Shown here: positions 48,528-57,922 of the stretch, piece by piece | Numbering within the stretch: position 1 is the first letter of the stretch | Layout: the number at the start of each line of letters is the position of its first letter | Assembly (NCBI RefSeq): GCF_000731095.1 | Contig: NZ_JMTZ01000007.1 | Coordinates: 1 to 64,000, forward strand | Reading direction: 5' to 3' | Origin: Lysobacter antibioticus | GTDB taxonomy: Bacteria; Pseudomonadota; Gammaproteobacteria; Xanthomonadales; Xanthomonadaceae | DNA length: 64,000 bases | Notes under the pieces: generated by a model | Seen by the model: only the letters and a program-made list of their open reading frames with translations | What the model was told of the DNA's origin: nothing | The model's database searches: none | Position numbers and translations under genes: made by a program

Positions 48528-51500
48528 TCAGAAGCGGTAGTGGAAGCTCAGCTGAGCCGCCCAGCGCGAGATGCCCTTCTCGTCGTAGATCTGTTCCGGA
48601 TCGGGCTTGGTGAAGCGGTAGATGTACTTGCCGGTCGCCGGGTCGATACCGCCGTAATCGACGATACCGCGCATGCCCGGGAACGCGACCTCTTCGATCT
48701 GTCCCCAGTCCTTGTTCAACAGGTTGCCGACGTTGAGGATGTCGAGCGCGAGCTCGGCCTTGTGGCCTTCCCAGAAGCCCGGGAATTCCTGGGCGATGTG
48801 CAGGTCGAACTGGTTGACCCACTTGCCGCGCACTGCGTTGCGCTGGGCGACCTGGCCGCCGTGGCTGCGCAGGTACTCGTCGCTGTTGTAGAACTGCCAG
48901 AACGCTGCCTCTTCGGCGGCATTGCGGAACAGGACGTCGCCCGGGCCCTTCGGGATGTACATCAGGTCGTTGAAGCGGCCGTCGCCGTTGGCGTCGTTGT
49001 CGAACGCATAGCTGTACGGACGACCCGAACGGCCTTCGTAGAACAGCGAGACGATGGTGTTGTTGTCGCCGAAGAAGGCGTGCTTCCAGTTCAGCGAAGC
49101 GGTGAAGCGGTCGCGGACTTCGTAGCTGGAACGCGCGCTGACTTCTTCGTTGGCCTGGAACACGGCGACGTTGCCGAGCTGCGAGCTCGAGGTCGAGCTG
49201 GTCAGCGGGCTGACTTCGTCGGCATGCGTGTAGGTGTAGGCGACGCTCCAGCTCCAGTCGCTGTTGTTGAACGGCTTGTTCAACGACAGGGTGAACTGCT
49301 GGCTTTCGCCCTTGCCGGTCTGGCGGGCGATGATCGCGTCGTTATAAGCCGTCGCACGCCGCGCGCGGGCATTGGTGCGGCTGTTGGTGCAGGCCGAACC
49401 GTTCAGGCCGGTTTCGCGCAGGCAGGCGGTGCCGTCGGCGTTCCAGCTGGCCGCGGCCAGGCCGTTCGCGTCCCAATAGATGTTGCGGCCGTCCTGGCCG
49501 ACCTTGGTGACGCCGCCCAGGTTGAGCTGCTGGTAGTACAGCGCGTCGTTGACCGAGGTCACCACCGCTTCGGCGGCGGCGACGATGCCGTACCACGGCA
49601 GTTCGGTATCGAACGCCAGGTTGGCCTTCCATACCGACGGCAGGCTCATGTCCTTTTCGATGAAGTCGACCGACTGGGTCGCGCCGGCGGCGCCGCCGGC
49701 GGCGTTGACCAGGCCCAGCTGGGCGTCCGGGTTCGGGCTGAAATCGTTGATGCCGTTGGTGAACACGTAGTCGGTGTACGACACGCCGTTGTTCGAGTAC
49801 GGGTTGGCCAGCCACACGGTCGGGGTGCCGCCGCGGAACAGGCCGATGCCGCCGCGCAGCTGGGTCGGACGCTCGCTGTCGAAGGTGTAGTTGAAGCCGA
49901 AGCGCGGCGCGATCAGGTCGGTGCCGTCGATGTTGTTGTCGTTGCGGGTGCCGAACAACGCCGAAGCCGCCGGGTTGAAGACCGGGCGGTCGTCGACGAT
50001 GGCGCGGTCGTAGCGCAGGCCGAAGGTCAGGCTCAACTTGTCGTTGACCGCCCAGGTGTCCTGCAGGAACACGCCGACGTTCTTCTGAGTGAAGGTCGCG
50101 GCCATGTTGTCGAGGTCGCCGCCGCGCGGGTAGAACAGCTGGTAGCGGCTGGAACGACGGGCCTTGTAATCGGCGACGCTGTTGAAGGTGTAGACGCCGT
50201 TCACGCGACGGCCGAACAGGTTGTAGACCTCGTTCGACTCGTAGTCGGCGCCGAACTTGACGGTGTGGTCGCCGAGGAACAGGTTACCGGCGAAGAAACC
50301 GTTCCAGGTCTTGGTCTCGAGGACGTTGACGTGGGTGTTCTCTTCGGTACCCAGGTTCAGTGTGTTGCTGCCGAAACGGATGGCGATGGCCGGCAGGTCG
50401 AAGCGCGGGCTGCGCACGGCCGAGTAGTCGCGGTACGAGACCTTGGCTTCGGTCGAGAAGACGTCGGTCCAGTCGCTGAACAGCTGCGCGGTGTAGGTCT
50501 TGAACTCGAAGTCGTTGACGTAGTGGTACGAGTTCAGCGCCAACGAGTTGGTGCCGAAGCCCTGCAGGAAGGCGGTGCTCTGCTCGCTCTTGGCGTAGCG
50601 GAAGTTGGCGCGGTGCTTGTCGCTGATGTTCCAGTCGAACTTGATGCCGTACTCTTCGGTATCGGTGTCCAGCGCCGGCAGTGCCAGGCTGCCCGGGTCG
50701 AAGCCGTACAGGCTCTTCGAGGCCGAGATCACCTCGTCGATCTGCGCCTGGGTGATGTTGACGATGTTGTTGGCGCCGGAGCCCGCAGGACCGAAGCTGG
50801 AGTTGCCGGTGAATACTTCCTTACCGGTGTACTTCTCGTAGTTGGCGAAGAAGAACAGCTTGTCCTTGACCAGCGGGCCGCCGAAGGTGGCGCCGAAGGT
50901 GCTTTCGCTGTCGAACAACTGCGGACGCACGTCGTTCTGGTTCTTGCCCGACCAGTCGTTGTCGCGGTAGACGCCGTAGATCGAACCGTGGAATTCGTTG
51001 GTGCCCGACTTGGTCACGGCGTTGATCACGCCGCCGGTGCCGCCGGAGATGGTCACGTCGTAGTTGGCGACGTCGACCGCCACTTCGTCGATCACGTCCA
51101 TCGAGAACGGCTGGCGCGGGGTCGGCAGGCCGTTGCCGCCAAGGCCGAAGGAGTCGTTGGTGCTGATGCCGTCGACGCGGATCACGTTGTAGCGCGGGTT
51201 CTGGCCGCCGACCGAGATCTCGTTGCGCGACTTGTCGGTGACGACGACGCGCGGGTCGAGGCGGACGAAGTCCTGCAGGTTGCGGTTGATGGTCGGCATC
51301 GACTCCAGCTGATCGCGGGTGAGGATCGAGCCGGCGCCCATCTTGTTGGACGAGAACACTTCCGAACCGAGGGCGGCGACGGCCTGTACGGCATCCAGGG
51401 TGGTGACCTGGTTGTTCAGTGCGACGTCGACTTCGTTGACCTTGTCCAGGTTCAGGAACACGCCGTCCTGGCTGGCGGTGCCGGAGCCTTCCTTGTTGAT

Positions 51501-51758
51501 GACGACCGTGTACGGACCGCCGACGCGCAGACCGCGCGCGTTGTAGCGGCCGTCGGCGCCGGTCGTGGCGCGGCTGACCGTGCCCGACTCGGAGTGGGTG
51601 ATGGTGACTTCGGCACCCGCGACCGGCTGGCCGTCGGCGCCGAGGACGCGGCCGGCGAGGCCTGCGGAAGTGCTCTGCGCGAAGACCGGCGCAGTGGCGA
51701 GAACGGCAAGCAGGCCAAGCGTGAGCTTGGACAACCGGACGCGGTTCGGATGAGTCAT
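48528..51758 (-). CDS. Oar-like TonB-dependent outer-membrane transporter
   Basis: Encodes 1076 residues. A signal peptide ends at PVFA-QS. A carboxypeptidase-regulatory-like domain follows (about 30-115; GLAGRVLGADGQPVAGAEVT). Then come the plug domain (ESMPTINRNLQDFVRLDPRV, then FSMDVIDEVAVDVANYDVTI) and a large barrel that ends in AAQLSFHYRF with a terminal Phe. This is the Oar family, common in Lysobacter, Xanthomonas and myxobacteria. Some members export or import peptides or are linked to proteases; the substrate here is unknown. GAGGTCA precedes the ATG. It is a single gene with a strong terminator. Confidence 0.93.
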   Translation of the reverse strand: MTHPNRVRLSKLTLGLLAVLATAPVFAQSTSAGLAGRVLGADGQPVAGAEVTITHSESGTVSRATTGADGRYNARGLRVGGPYTVVINKEGSGTASQDGVFLNLDKVNEVDVALNNQVTTLDAVQAVAALGSEVFSSNKMGAGSILTRDQLESMPTINRNLQDFVRLDPRVVVTDKSRNEISVGGQNPRYNVIRVDGISTNDSFGLGGNGLPTPRQPFSMDVIDEVAVDVANYDVTISGGTGGVINAVTKSGTNEFHGSIYGVYRDNDWSGKNQNDVRPQLFDSESTFGATFGGPLVKDKLFFFANYEKYTGKEVFTGNSSFGPAGSGANNIVNITQAQIDEVISASKSLYGFDPGSLALPALDTDTEEYGIKFDWNISDKHRANFRYAKSEQSTAFLQGFGTNSLALNSYHYVNDFEFKTYTAQLFSDWTDVFSTEAKVSYRDYSAVRSPRFDLPAIAIRFGSNTLNLGTEENTHVNVLETKTWNGFFAGNLFLGDHTVKFGADYESNEVYNLFGRRVNGVYTFNSVADYKARRSSRYQLFYPRGGDLDNMAATFTQKNVGVFLQDTWAVNDKLSLTFGLRYDRAIVDDRPVFNPAASALFGTRNDNNIDGTDLIAPRFGFNYTFDSERPTQLRGGIGLFRGGTPTVWLANPYSNNGVSYTDYVFTNGINDFSPNPDAQLGLVNAAGGAAGATQSVDFIEKDMSLPSVWKANLAFDTELPWYGIVAAAEAVVTSVNDALYYQQLNLGGVTKVGQDGRNIYWDANGLAAASWNADGTACLRETGLNGSACTNSRTNARARRATAYNDAIIARQTGKGESQQFTLSLNKPFNNSDWSWSVAYTYTHADEVSPLTSSTSSSQLGNVAVFQANEEVSARSSYEVRDRFTASLNWKHAFFGDNNTIVSLFYEGRSGRPYSYAFDNDANGDGRFNDLMYIPKGPGDVLFRNAAEEAAFWQFYNSDEYLRSHGGQVAQRNAVRGKWVNQFDLHIAQEFPGFWEGHKAELALDILNVGNLLNKDWGQIEEVAFPGMRGIVDYGGIDPATGKYIYRFTKPDPEQIYDEKGISRWAAQLSFHYRF

Positions 51759-51987
51759 TACGGTGACCTCGGGATGTGGAATGCGTGGCGGAGTTGGGCA
51801 GGCGCGGCTCTGCGCCGCTGCCGTGCTCTAAGTTGGATTGGCTAGCCCCTACCCGGACGGCGCGTGGCCGCTGGGTTAACAGCAGTTTAACAGGCTAGGG
51901 GGGAGGTGTGACAGAGACGTGACGCCGTTCATGGCTTGTCACACGGTGACCGCAGTCAAAGCTGAACGGGCACGTCCGGCAAAGCAG
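51759..51987. promoter_or_regulatory. Leader and promoter region of the Oar-like receptor
   Basis: About 230 bases upstream of the receptor ATG. Visible elements include TTAAACTGCTGTTAA on the minus strand (near 51875-51890), whose TTAA ends form a dyad, and a TGACAGAGACGTGACG stretch. A promoter is likely here but its boxes are not certain. Confidence 0.35.
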
Positions 51988-52123
51988 GAGTGAGAAGTGA
52001 GAAGTGAGAAGTGAAGAGCCAGGGAGAAGGCGGTAGCCCCAGGGCTCAGCCTGCTGAGGTCCGGGGCAGCCTTGAAACGGAGCCGAGCCACTCACTGCTC
52101 ACTCCTCCCCACTCACTCCCAGC
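51988..52123. repeat. GTGAGAA-type inverted repeat element
   Basis: The left arm (51988-52018) contains GTGAGAA repeated in tandem with period 7. The right arm (52089-52120) contains the complementary CTCACT/ACTCC units (CACTCACTGCTCACTCCTCC). A 70-base centre separates them. It stops 3 bases short of the marC stop codon (52127). It has the same design as the GGGAAT-type elements but a different repeat unit. Confidence 0.75.
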
Positions 52124-52126
52124 CCC

Positions 52127-52723
52127 TCAGGGCGGCGAGATCTGCAGGTAGGTGCCCAGGCCGTCGAGGACCATCTGCACCGAGATCGCGACCAGCAGCA
52201 TGCCCATCAGTCGCTCGATCGCGATCAGGGCGCGGCGGCCGAGCAGCTTGTACAACAAGGTGGCCGAGAACAGGATCGCCGCGGTCGCGCCCCAGGCGAT
52301 CAGCAGGGCCAGGCTCCAGTCGGTCAGGCGCGAGGGGTCGTTGCTGCCCATCAGCATGACCGCGGCCATGCCCGAGGGGCCGGCCACCAACGGGATCGCC
52401 ATCGGCACGATGAAGGGCTCGCCGTCGGGCAGCTCGCCCATCAGCCCTTCCGGCGGTGGGAAGATCATGCGGATGCCGATCAGGAACAGGACGATGCCGC
52501 CGGCGATCGAGACCGACTCCTGGCGCAGGTGCATCAGGTCCAGGGCGTACTTGCCGCCCCACAGGAACAGCATCAGCACGCCGAGCGCGATCAGCAGCTC
52601 GCGCGCAAGCACGATCCGCTGGCGCTTGGGCGGCAGGCCGCGCAGCAGGCTCAGGAACACCGGGATGTTCCCGAGCGGGTCGAGAATGATGAACAGCAGC
52701 AGCGCGGCCGAGGCAATCGTCAT
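52127..52723 (-). CDS. MarC-family integral membrane protein
   Basis: Encodes 198 residues with six hydrophobic segments. Family signatures are LLLFIILDPLGNIPVFLSLL near the start, then SIAGGIVLFLIGIRMIF, VPMAIPLVAGPSGMAAVMLM and the final RLMGMLLVAISVQMVLDGLG. MarC/YhgN proteins are inner-membrane proteins of unknown function. Despite the name they are not tied to multidrug resistance. It lies downstream of the SDR and grxD genes on the same strand (gap 13 bases), so it is probably the last gene of that operon. Confidence 0.93.
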   Translation of the reverse strand: MTIASAALLLFIILDPLGNIPVFLSLLRGLPPKRQRIVLARELLIALGVLMLFLWGGKYALDLMHLRQESVSIAGGIVLFLIGIRMIFPPPEGLMGELPDGEPFIVPMAIPLVAGPSGMAAVMLMGSNDPSRLTDWSLALLIAWGATAAILFSATLLYKLLGRRALIAIERLMGMLLVAISVQMVLDGLGTYLQISPP

Positions 52724-52736
52724 GGGCGGTTGGCCG

Positions 52737-53486
52737 TCATGGGGTCGGCGCCCAGACCTGGCCGCGATGCACGGCGCCTTCGGGCGCCAGCAAGGTCACG
52801 CAGGCCGAGGCATAGGCCGCGGGATCGCGGGCACTGCGGTCGCTGTCTTCGACATAGGCGCGCGAACGCAGGCCGGTGCGCATCGGTCCGGGACGCAGGC
52901 CGGCTACGCGGATGCTCGAATTGACCAGTTCGGCGTGCAACATGCCGACCAGTGCCGCCAGGCCGTGCTGGGCCGCGCCGTAGCCGCCCCAATAAGCCTG
53001 GCCGACGCGCTGCGGGTCGTCGAGCGCGAACACCAGCGCCGCATCGGCCGACTTGGCCATCAGCGGCAAGCAGGCCTGCGACAGCCACCACGGCGCGGTG
53101 AGATTGACGTGCACGGCGCGCGCGAACGCGGCCGGGTCGGTCTGCGCCAGCGGCGTCAGGCCGGGGAAATCGGCGGCGCAATGCAGCACCCCGTCGAGGC
53201 GGCCGAGCTCGCTTTCGATGCGCGCGGCCATTTCGGCGTAGTCGTCAGGCTGCGCGCCTTCCAGGTCGAGCGGATACAGCAGCGGCTCCGGGCCGAGTTG
53301 GGCGACCGCGTCGTAGACCCGGTTCAACTTTGGCAGCTTGCGCCCGAGCAGGACCAGGGTCGCGCCGGCGCTCGCGCAGGCGGCGGCCGCGGCCGCGCCG
53401 AGTCCGCCGGCCGCCCCGGTCACCAGGACGACACGGCCGGCCAGGGCCTGCTGCGTCGTCGCCGTCGTGGCTGCCGTCGAACTCAC
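52737..53486 (-). CDS. YciK-like short-chain dehydrogenase, catalytic Lys replaced
   Basis: Encodes 249 residues from a GTG that overlaps the grxD stop (GTGA). The NAD(P)-binding motif is VVLVTGAAGGLGAAAAAACA, and the C-AA-D...NLT region (VLHCAADFPGL, VHVNLTAPWWL) is normal. At the active site YWGGYGAAQHG replaces the expected Y-x-x-x-K with Y-x-x-x-Q, and the usual catalytic Ser position is in VFALDDPQR. The Lys-to-Gln change needs one base (AAG to CAG). The protein may be a weak or non-catalytic SDR. The family's substrate is unknown. It sits between grxD and marC. Confidence 0.85.
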   Translation of the reverse strand: MSSTAATTATTQQALAGRVVLVTGAAGGLGAAAAAACASAGATLVLLGRKLPKLNRVYDAVAQLGPEPLLYPLDLEGAQPDDYAEMAARIESELGRLDGVLHCAADFPGLTPLAQTDPAAFARAVHVNLTAPWWLSQACLPLMAKSADAALVFALDDPQRVGQAYWGGYGAAQHGLAALVGMLHAELVNSSIRVAGLRPGPMRTGLRSRAYVEDSDRSARDPAAYASACVTLLAPEGAVHRGQVWAPTP

Positions 53487-53803
53487 TGCGCCTGGGTCTC
53501 GCTGATCATGCGCGCCAGCTCGCCGGACTCGTACAGCTCCATGGTGATGTCGCAACCGCCGATCAGCTCGCCGTGGATGAAGAGCTGCGGGAAGGTCGGC
53601 CAGTTCGAGTAACGCGGCAGATTCGCGCGCACTTCCGGGTCTTCCAGCACATTGACCGTATGCAGCGTGGTCGCGCCGGCAGCCTTGAGCGCCTGCACGG
53701 CACGGCTGGAAAAACCGCACATCGGGAACTGCGCGGTGCCCTTCATGAACAACACGATCGGGTGGGCTTCGACTTCGGCCTGGATCCGTTCCATAACGGA
53801 CAT
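53483..53803 (-). CDS. grxD: Monothiol glutaredoxin, Grx4 type
   Basis: Encodes 106 residues. The active site MCGFSSRAVQAL has the CGFS motif of class II monothiol glutaredoxins. The glutathione-binding elements YSNWPTFPQLFIHGELIGGC and DITMELYESGEL are present. Such proteins bind a [2Fe-2S] cluster with glutathione and pass it to iron-sulfur proteins. AGGAGCAG precedes the ATG. It is divergent from sodB, a common pairing in Xanthomonads, and heads a grxD-SDR-marC operon. Confidence 0.97.
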   Translation of the reverse strand: MSVMERIQAEVEAHPIVLFMKGTAQFPMCGFSSRAVQALKAAGATTLHTVNVLEDPEVRANLPRYSNWPTFPQLFIHGELIGGCDITMELYESGELARMISETQAQ

Positions 53804-53994
53804 GGGTACTGCTCCTGCGATGGTTTGTTGCCGACTTTGACGGTTCAGCAACGAAACGTGGGGATAGAATATGAATTGTAAGCCTACATGGCGCCGCCGA
53901 CGCGTCCGTCCGGGAATGGTTTCATGCCCGGAACGGACTGCCGCCGGCGGCGTCCCTGCTAGCCAGCCCCCCGAATTCTGCAAGGAGCCCGCCA

Positions 53995-54573
53995 ATGGCC
54001 ATCGAATTGCCCGCCCTGCCCTACGACCGCACCGCGCTCGAGCCCACCATCTCCGCCGAGACCATCGACTTCCACTACGGCAAGCACCACAAGGCCTACG
54101 TCGACAATCTCAACAAGATGATCGAGGGCACCGAGTTCGCCGCGCTGTCGCTGGAAGAGATCATCAAGAAGTCGCAGGGCGGCATGTTCAACAACGCCGC
54201 GCAGATCTGGAACCACACCTTCTACTGGAACTGCCTGTCGCCCAAGGGTGGCGGCGAGCCGACCGGCAAGCTGGCCGAGCTGATCAACAAGGCCTTCGGC
54301 GACTTCGCCAAGTTCAAGGAAGAGTTCACCAAGACCGCCGTCGGCACCTTCGGCTCGGGCTGGGGCTGGCTGGTGCAGCGTCCGGACGGCTCGCTCGCCC
54401 TGGTCAGCACGCCCAACGCGGCGACCCCGCTGACCGGCGATGACACCGCCCTGCTGACCTGCGACGTCTGGGAACACGCCTACTACATCGACTACCGCAA
54501 CGCCCGTCCGAAGTACGTCGAGGCGTTCTGGAACCTGGTCAACTGGGACTTCGTCGCTTCCAACCTGAAGTAA
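53995..54573 (+). CDS. sodB: Iron superoxide dismutase
   Basis: Encodes 192 residues. Metal ligands are in [30 protein letters not shown] and [20 protein letters not shown]. The pattern [13 protein letters not shown] and [18 protein letters not shown] are of the Fe type. It converts superoxide to peroxide and oxygen in the cytoplasm. AAGGAG precedes the ATG. Divergent from grxD with a shared intergenic region of 190 bases. Confidence 0.97.
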   Translation: MAIELPALPYDRTALEPTISAETIDFHYGKHHKAYVDNLNKMIEGTEFAALSLEEIIKKSQGGMFNNAAQIWNHTFYWNCLSPKGGGEPTGKLAELINKAFGDFAKFKEEFTKTAVGTFGSGWGWLVQRPDGSLALVSTPNAATPLTGDDTALLTCDVWEHAYYIDYRNARPKYVEAFWNLVNWDFVASNLK

Positions 54574-54595
54574 GCGCAAGCCTCATCGCAATACC

Positions 54596-54622
54596 AAACG
54601 GCCGGGGAAACCCGGCCGTTTT
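54596..54622. terminator. Bidirectional terminator between sodB and purK
   Basis: AAACGGCCGGG-GAAA-CCCGGCCGTTTTCGTT: a strong stem 22 bases after the sodB stop with a T-run on the plus strand. The minus-strand read through the A-rich left flank could also serve purK. Confidence 0.85.
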
Positions 54623-54662
54623 CGTTGGCCCGCTCAGGCCGGACCAGCGCAAGCCAAGGGGA

Positions 54663-55802
54663 TCACCCCAGTCGCTCGATCACCGGCGCGACCTGGTCCT
54701 GTCGCTGCAAACGCTCGCCGACCCGCTGCAGGGCCAGGGCGAGTTCGCCGGCGCTGTCGGCGCGCAGCGTCGCGTGGCCGACCTTGCGGCCCTCGCGCGA
54801 AGACTTGCCGTAATCGTGCCAATGCCCGCCGGCCTCGCTCAGCACCGGCCCGGCATCGGGCATGGCGCCGATCCAGTTGAGCATGCAAGCCACGCCGAGC
54901 ATGCGCGTATCGCCCAAGGGCAGACCGAGCACAGCACGCAGATGGTTCTGGAACTGCGAGGTCTCGCTGCCTTCGATGGTCCAGTGCCCGGAGTTGTGCA
55001 CGCGCGGCGCCAGTTCGTTGGCCAGCAGCACGCCGTCGCGGCAGAACAACTCAAGCGCGAACACACCGACGTAATCCAGCGCCTCGGCGAGCTTGCGCGC
55101 ATACGAAATCGCGGTCGCAGCGAGCGCCTCGTCGGTGCGCGCCGGCGCCAGGCTGGCCGACAGCACGCCGTCGACATGCCAGTTTTCGGTGATCGGCCAG
55201 GCGCGGAACTCGCCGTCGCGGCCGCGCACCGCGACCACCGACAACTCGCGCTCGAAACGCACGAAACCTTCGAGGATCAGGCCGACCTTGTCGGCCTGCG
55301 GGCCGAGCGCGGCCCAGGCGGCGTCGGCATCGGCCGGCGTCTTGATCCGGAACTGGCCCTTGCCGTCGTAACCCAGGCGCCGGGTCTTGAGGATGCACGG
55401 CGTGCCGATGGTCGCGATCGCCTCGTCGAGCGCGGCGCGGGTATCGATCGCGGCGAAATCCGGCACCGGGATATCGAGTTCGCGAAACAGGGTCTTTTCG
55501 GCCAGGCGGTCCTGGGCCACGGCCAGCGCGCGCGGGCTCGGGAACACCGGCCTGCGTTCGGCCAGCCAGTGCGCGGACTCGGCCGGCACGTTCTCGAAAT
55601 CGAACGTGGCGACGTCGATCTTCGAGGCGAATTCGTCGAGCGCGGCCTGGTCGGTGTAATCGCCGACCACCATCGGCGCGAACTGGCCCGCGCAGGCATC
55701 GGCGGCGCTGTCGAGCACCAGAAAACGCAGCCCCAGGGGCGCGCCGGAAAGCGCGAGCATGCGGGCCAGCTGCCCGCCTCCGAGAATGCCGACGGTGGTC
55801 AT
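54663..55802 (-). CDS. purK: N5-carboxyaminoimidazole ribonucleotide synthase
   Basis: Encodes 379 residues. PurK uses ATP and bicarbonate to carboxylate AIR to N5-CAIR in purine synthesis. It begins [20 protein letters not shown], with ATP-grasp motifs [32 protein letters not shown] and [20 protein letters not shown], and [20 protein letters not shown]. Its start overlaps the purE stop (ATGA), so the two steps are made together. Confidence 0.97.
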   Translation of the reverse strand: MTTVGILGGGQLARMLALSGAPLGLRFLVLDSAADACAGQFAPMVVGDYTDQAALDEFASKIDVATFDFENVPAESAHWLAERRPVFPSPRALAVAQDRLAEKTLFRELDIPVPDFAAIDTRAALDEAIATIGTPCILKTRRLGYDGKGQFRIKTPADADAAWAALGPQADKVGLILEGFVRFERELSVVAVRGRDGEFRAWPITENWHVDGVLSASLAPARTDEALAATAISYARKLAEALDYVGVFALELFCRDGVLLANELAPRVHNSGHWTIEGSETSQFQNHLRAVLGLPLGDTRMLGVACMLNWIGAMPDAGPVLSEAGGHWHDYGKSSREGRKVGHATLRADSAGELALALQRVGERLQRQDQVAPVIERLG

Positions 55803-56317
55803 TGGCGCGGATCGTCGTTGGCGAGCACCTCGTCGGTCTGACGGGTGCGGAACGCGGTCAGCGCCGCGCCGATCGCCGGGTATTCCGCCGACAGCAGCGC
55901 CGCGGCGAACAAGGCCGCATTGGCGGCGCCGGCGTTGCCGATGGCGAAGGTCGCCACCGGAATGCCGGCCGGCATCTGCACGATCGAGAGCAGCGAATCC
56001 ATTCCGTTGAGGGCCTTGGACTGCACCGGCACGCCGAGCACCGGCACCGCGGTCTTGGCCGCCAGCATGCCCGGCAGATGCGCCGCGCCGCCGGCGCCGG
56101 CGATGATCGCGCGCAGACCGCGCGCCGCCGCCGTGTCGGCATATTCGAACAGCACGTCGGGCGTGCGGTGCGCCGAGACCACCCGGACCTCGTGCGGAAC
56201 GCCGAGCGCTTCCAGCTTGGCGGCAGCGTGCTGCATCGTTTCCCAGTCAGAGCGCGAGCCCATGACGATGCCGACGAGCGCAGGAGGGGTGACGGGCGTT
56301 GCGGAAGCTGGAGACAT
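55799..56317 (-). CDS. purE: N5-CAIR mutase
   Basis: Encodes 172 residues. PurE converts N5-CAIR to CAIR. Motifs are [57 protein letters not shown] and [17 protein letters not shown]. The small class I PurE form requires PurK, which is the overlapping next gene. The ATG at 56317 is preceded by AAGGCA. Divergent from the Trm112-like gene with 64 bases between. Confidence 0.97.
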   Translation of the reverse strand: MSPASATPVTPPALVGIVMGSRSDWETMQHAAAKLEALGVPHEVRVVSAHRTPDVLFEYADTAAARGLRAIIAGAGGAAHLPGMLAAKTAVPVLGVPVQSKALNGMDSLLSIVQMPAGIPVATFAIGNAGAANAALFAAALLSAEYPAIGAALTAFRTRQTDEVLANDDPRQ

Positions 56318-56381
56318 GGGGCGTGCCTTGGCGCAAAGACGTATTCTAACGCCCTGTCCCGTCGTATCGGCACCGCACCGT

Positions 56382-56651
56382 ATGGATCGCAAACTGCTCG
56401 ACCTGCTCGTCTGCCCCTCCACGCGCCAACCCCTGTTCCCCCTCGAGAGCCGCGGCCTGCAGGCCCTGAACGCCGCCATCGGCGCCGGCGGCATCGTCCG
56501 CGGCAGCGGCGACGCCCAGTCCGAGCCCCTGCGCGAGGCCCTGGTGACCCGCGACCGCAAGATCGTCTACATCGTCGACGACGGCATTCCGCTGCTCGAC
56601 GCCGAAAACGCCCTCGCCACGGCCCAGGTCGAAGGCTTCCCGCCCGCATGA
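56382..56651 (+). CDS. Trm112-like small protein (YcaR/UPF0434 type)
   Basis: Encodes 89 residues. It begins [20 protein letters not shown], typical of the YcaR/UPF0434 Trm112-like group, and ends [17 protein letters not shown]. Only one Cys of the zinc ribbon remains, as in many bacterial members. In bacteria the role is unsettled; in eukaryotes Trm112 activates methyltransferases. No clear ribosome binding site. The stop overlaps the nadC ATG (ATGA). Confidence 0.88.
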   Translation: MDRKLLDLLVCPSTRQPLFPLESRGLQALNAAIGAGGIVRGSGDAQSEPLREALVTRDRKIVYIVDDGIPLLDAENALATAQVEGFPPA

Positions 56652-57526
56652 GCGCGCCCGCCCGCGACCTCAGCCCTCCGCCGGCCGCCGAGATCGAAGC
56701 CGACGTCGCCGACGCGCTGGCCGAGGATCTCGGCAGCGGCGACGTCACCGCCGACCTGCTGCCCGACATCGCCGACAGCGCCTATCTGCTGTGCAAGGAA
56801 GACGCCGTCGTCTGCGGCCGCCCCTGGTTCGAGGCCTGCCATCGCGCCCTCGACCCGGACGTGCGCATCGACTGGCGCGTGGCCGAAGGCGAGCGCGTGA
56901 GCAAAGGCACCGTGCTCGCCCTGCTGCACGGCCGCGCCCGCGCCCTGGTCAGCGCCGAACGCGCCTCGCTCAATTTCATGCAGACCCTGTCGGGCACGGC
57001 CACGGTCACCGCGAGCTACGTCGAGGCGGTGCGCGGCACCGGCACGCGCATCCTCGACACCCGCAAGACTCTGCCCGGGCTGCGCCTGGCGCAGAAGTAC
57101 GCGGTGCGTGTCGGCGGCGGGGTCAACCACCGTATCGGCCTGTACGACACGGTCATGCTCAAGGAAAACCACGTCCGCGCGGCCGGCTCGATCAGCGCCG
57201 CGATCGCAGGCGCCCGCGCCAAGCATCCGCAACTGCCGCTGATCGTCGAAGTCGAATCGCTGGAGCAATTGCGCGAAGCGCTCGGCGCCGGCTGCGACCG
57301 CATCCTGATCGACGACTTCGACGCGCCGACCCGGCGCGAAGCCGTGCGCATCGCCCGCGCCGCTCCGTTCGATGGACGCATCCCGCTGGAAGTCTCCGGC
57401 GGCGTCGACCTGGCCGGCCTGCGCGCGATCGCCGAGGACGGCGTCGACTGCATTTCCATCGGCGCGCTGACCAAACATGTGCGCGCCATCGATCTTTCGT
57501 TGAAACTCGGGCCGCCGCCGGGTTGA
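56648..57526 (+). CDS. nadC: Quinolinate phosphoribosyltransferase
   Basis: Encodes 292 residues. It makes nicotinate mononucleotide from quinolinate and PRPP in de novo NAD synthesis. Motifs are LAEDLGSGDVTADLLPDIAD, ERASLNFMQTLSGTAT, TRKTLPGLRLAQKYAVRVGG, NHRIGLYDTVMLKENHVRAA and ISIGALTKHVRAIDLSLKL. Translationally coupled to the Trm112-like gene. Confidence 0.97.
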   Translation: MSAPARDLSPPPAAEIEADVADALAEDLGSGDVTADLLPDIADSAYLLCKEDAVVCGRPWFEACHRALDPDVRIDWRVAEGERVSKGTVLALLHGRARALVSAERASLNFMQTLSGTATVTASYVEAVRGTGTRILDTRKTLPGLRLAQKYAVRVGGGVNHRIGLYDTVMLKENHVRAAGSISAAIAGARAKHPQLPLIVEVESLEQLREALGAGCDRILIDDFDAPTRREAVRIARAAPFDGRIPLEVSGGVDLAGLRAIAEDGVDCISIGALTKHVRAIDLSLKLGPPPG

Positions 57527-57566
57527 CCCCCTTGGCTTTGCGCCCGACCGTCGCCAGAACCCTGTC

Positions 57567-57890
57567 ATGCCTACCTTGATCTTGTTGATGATCTTCGGCG
57601 CCGCCGCGTTCTCGTTCTGGAGCGCCGGCCGCGCCGCCGCCGAACGCGCCGAGACGGTCGGGCGCGACGCCTGCCTCAAGGCCGGCGTGCAGTGGCTGGA
57701 CCAGAGCGTGCACGCGATCGGCCTGAAGCTGATCCGCCACGAGAGCGGCTGGCTCGGGTTCGAGCGCACCTTCCGCTTCGACTATTCGATCGACGGCGAA
57801 GATCGCCACGTCGGCCGCCTGATCCTGCGCGGCGAACGGCTGATCGCCTTCAGCGGCCCGGTGACGCGGGCGCCGACGCAGTTGCATTGA
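57567..57890 (+). CDS. DUF3301 membrane-anchored protein
   Basis: Encodes 107 residues. An N-terminal hydrophobic helix (LILLMIFGAAAFSFWSAGRA) anchors it. The C-terminal part has ERAETVGRDACLKAGVQWLD, then HESGWLGFERTFRFDYSIDG and GRLILRGERLIAFSGP, which fits DUF3301. Function unknown. It lies 40 bases after nadC on the same strand and may share its transcript. Confidence 0.88.
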   Translation: MPTLILLMIFGAAAFSFWSAGRAAAERAETVGRDACLKAGVQWLDQSVHAIGLKLIRHESGWLGFERTFRFDYSIDGEDRHVGRLILRGERLIAFSGPVTRAPTQLH

Positions 57891-57922
57891 GCGACGTGGC
57901 CCAGGGGCGGCTTGGCTTCAAG

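Noticed and set aside
48426..51845. A 1139-codon plus-strand frame over the Oar-like receptor gene
   Set aside because: Shadow of the receptor gene on the other strand; long only because stop codons are rare in GC-rich DNA.
51988..52018. Tandem GTGAGAA units as a possible CRISPR
   Set aside because: Repeat unit is 7 bases with no spacers, and no cas genes are nearby. It is part of an inverted repeat.
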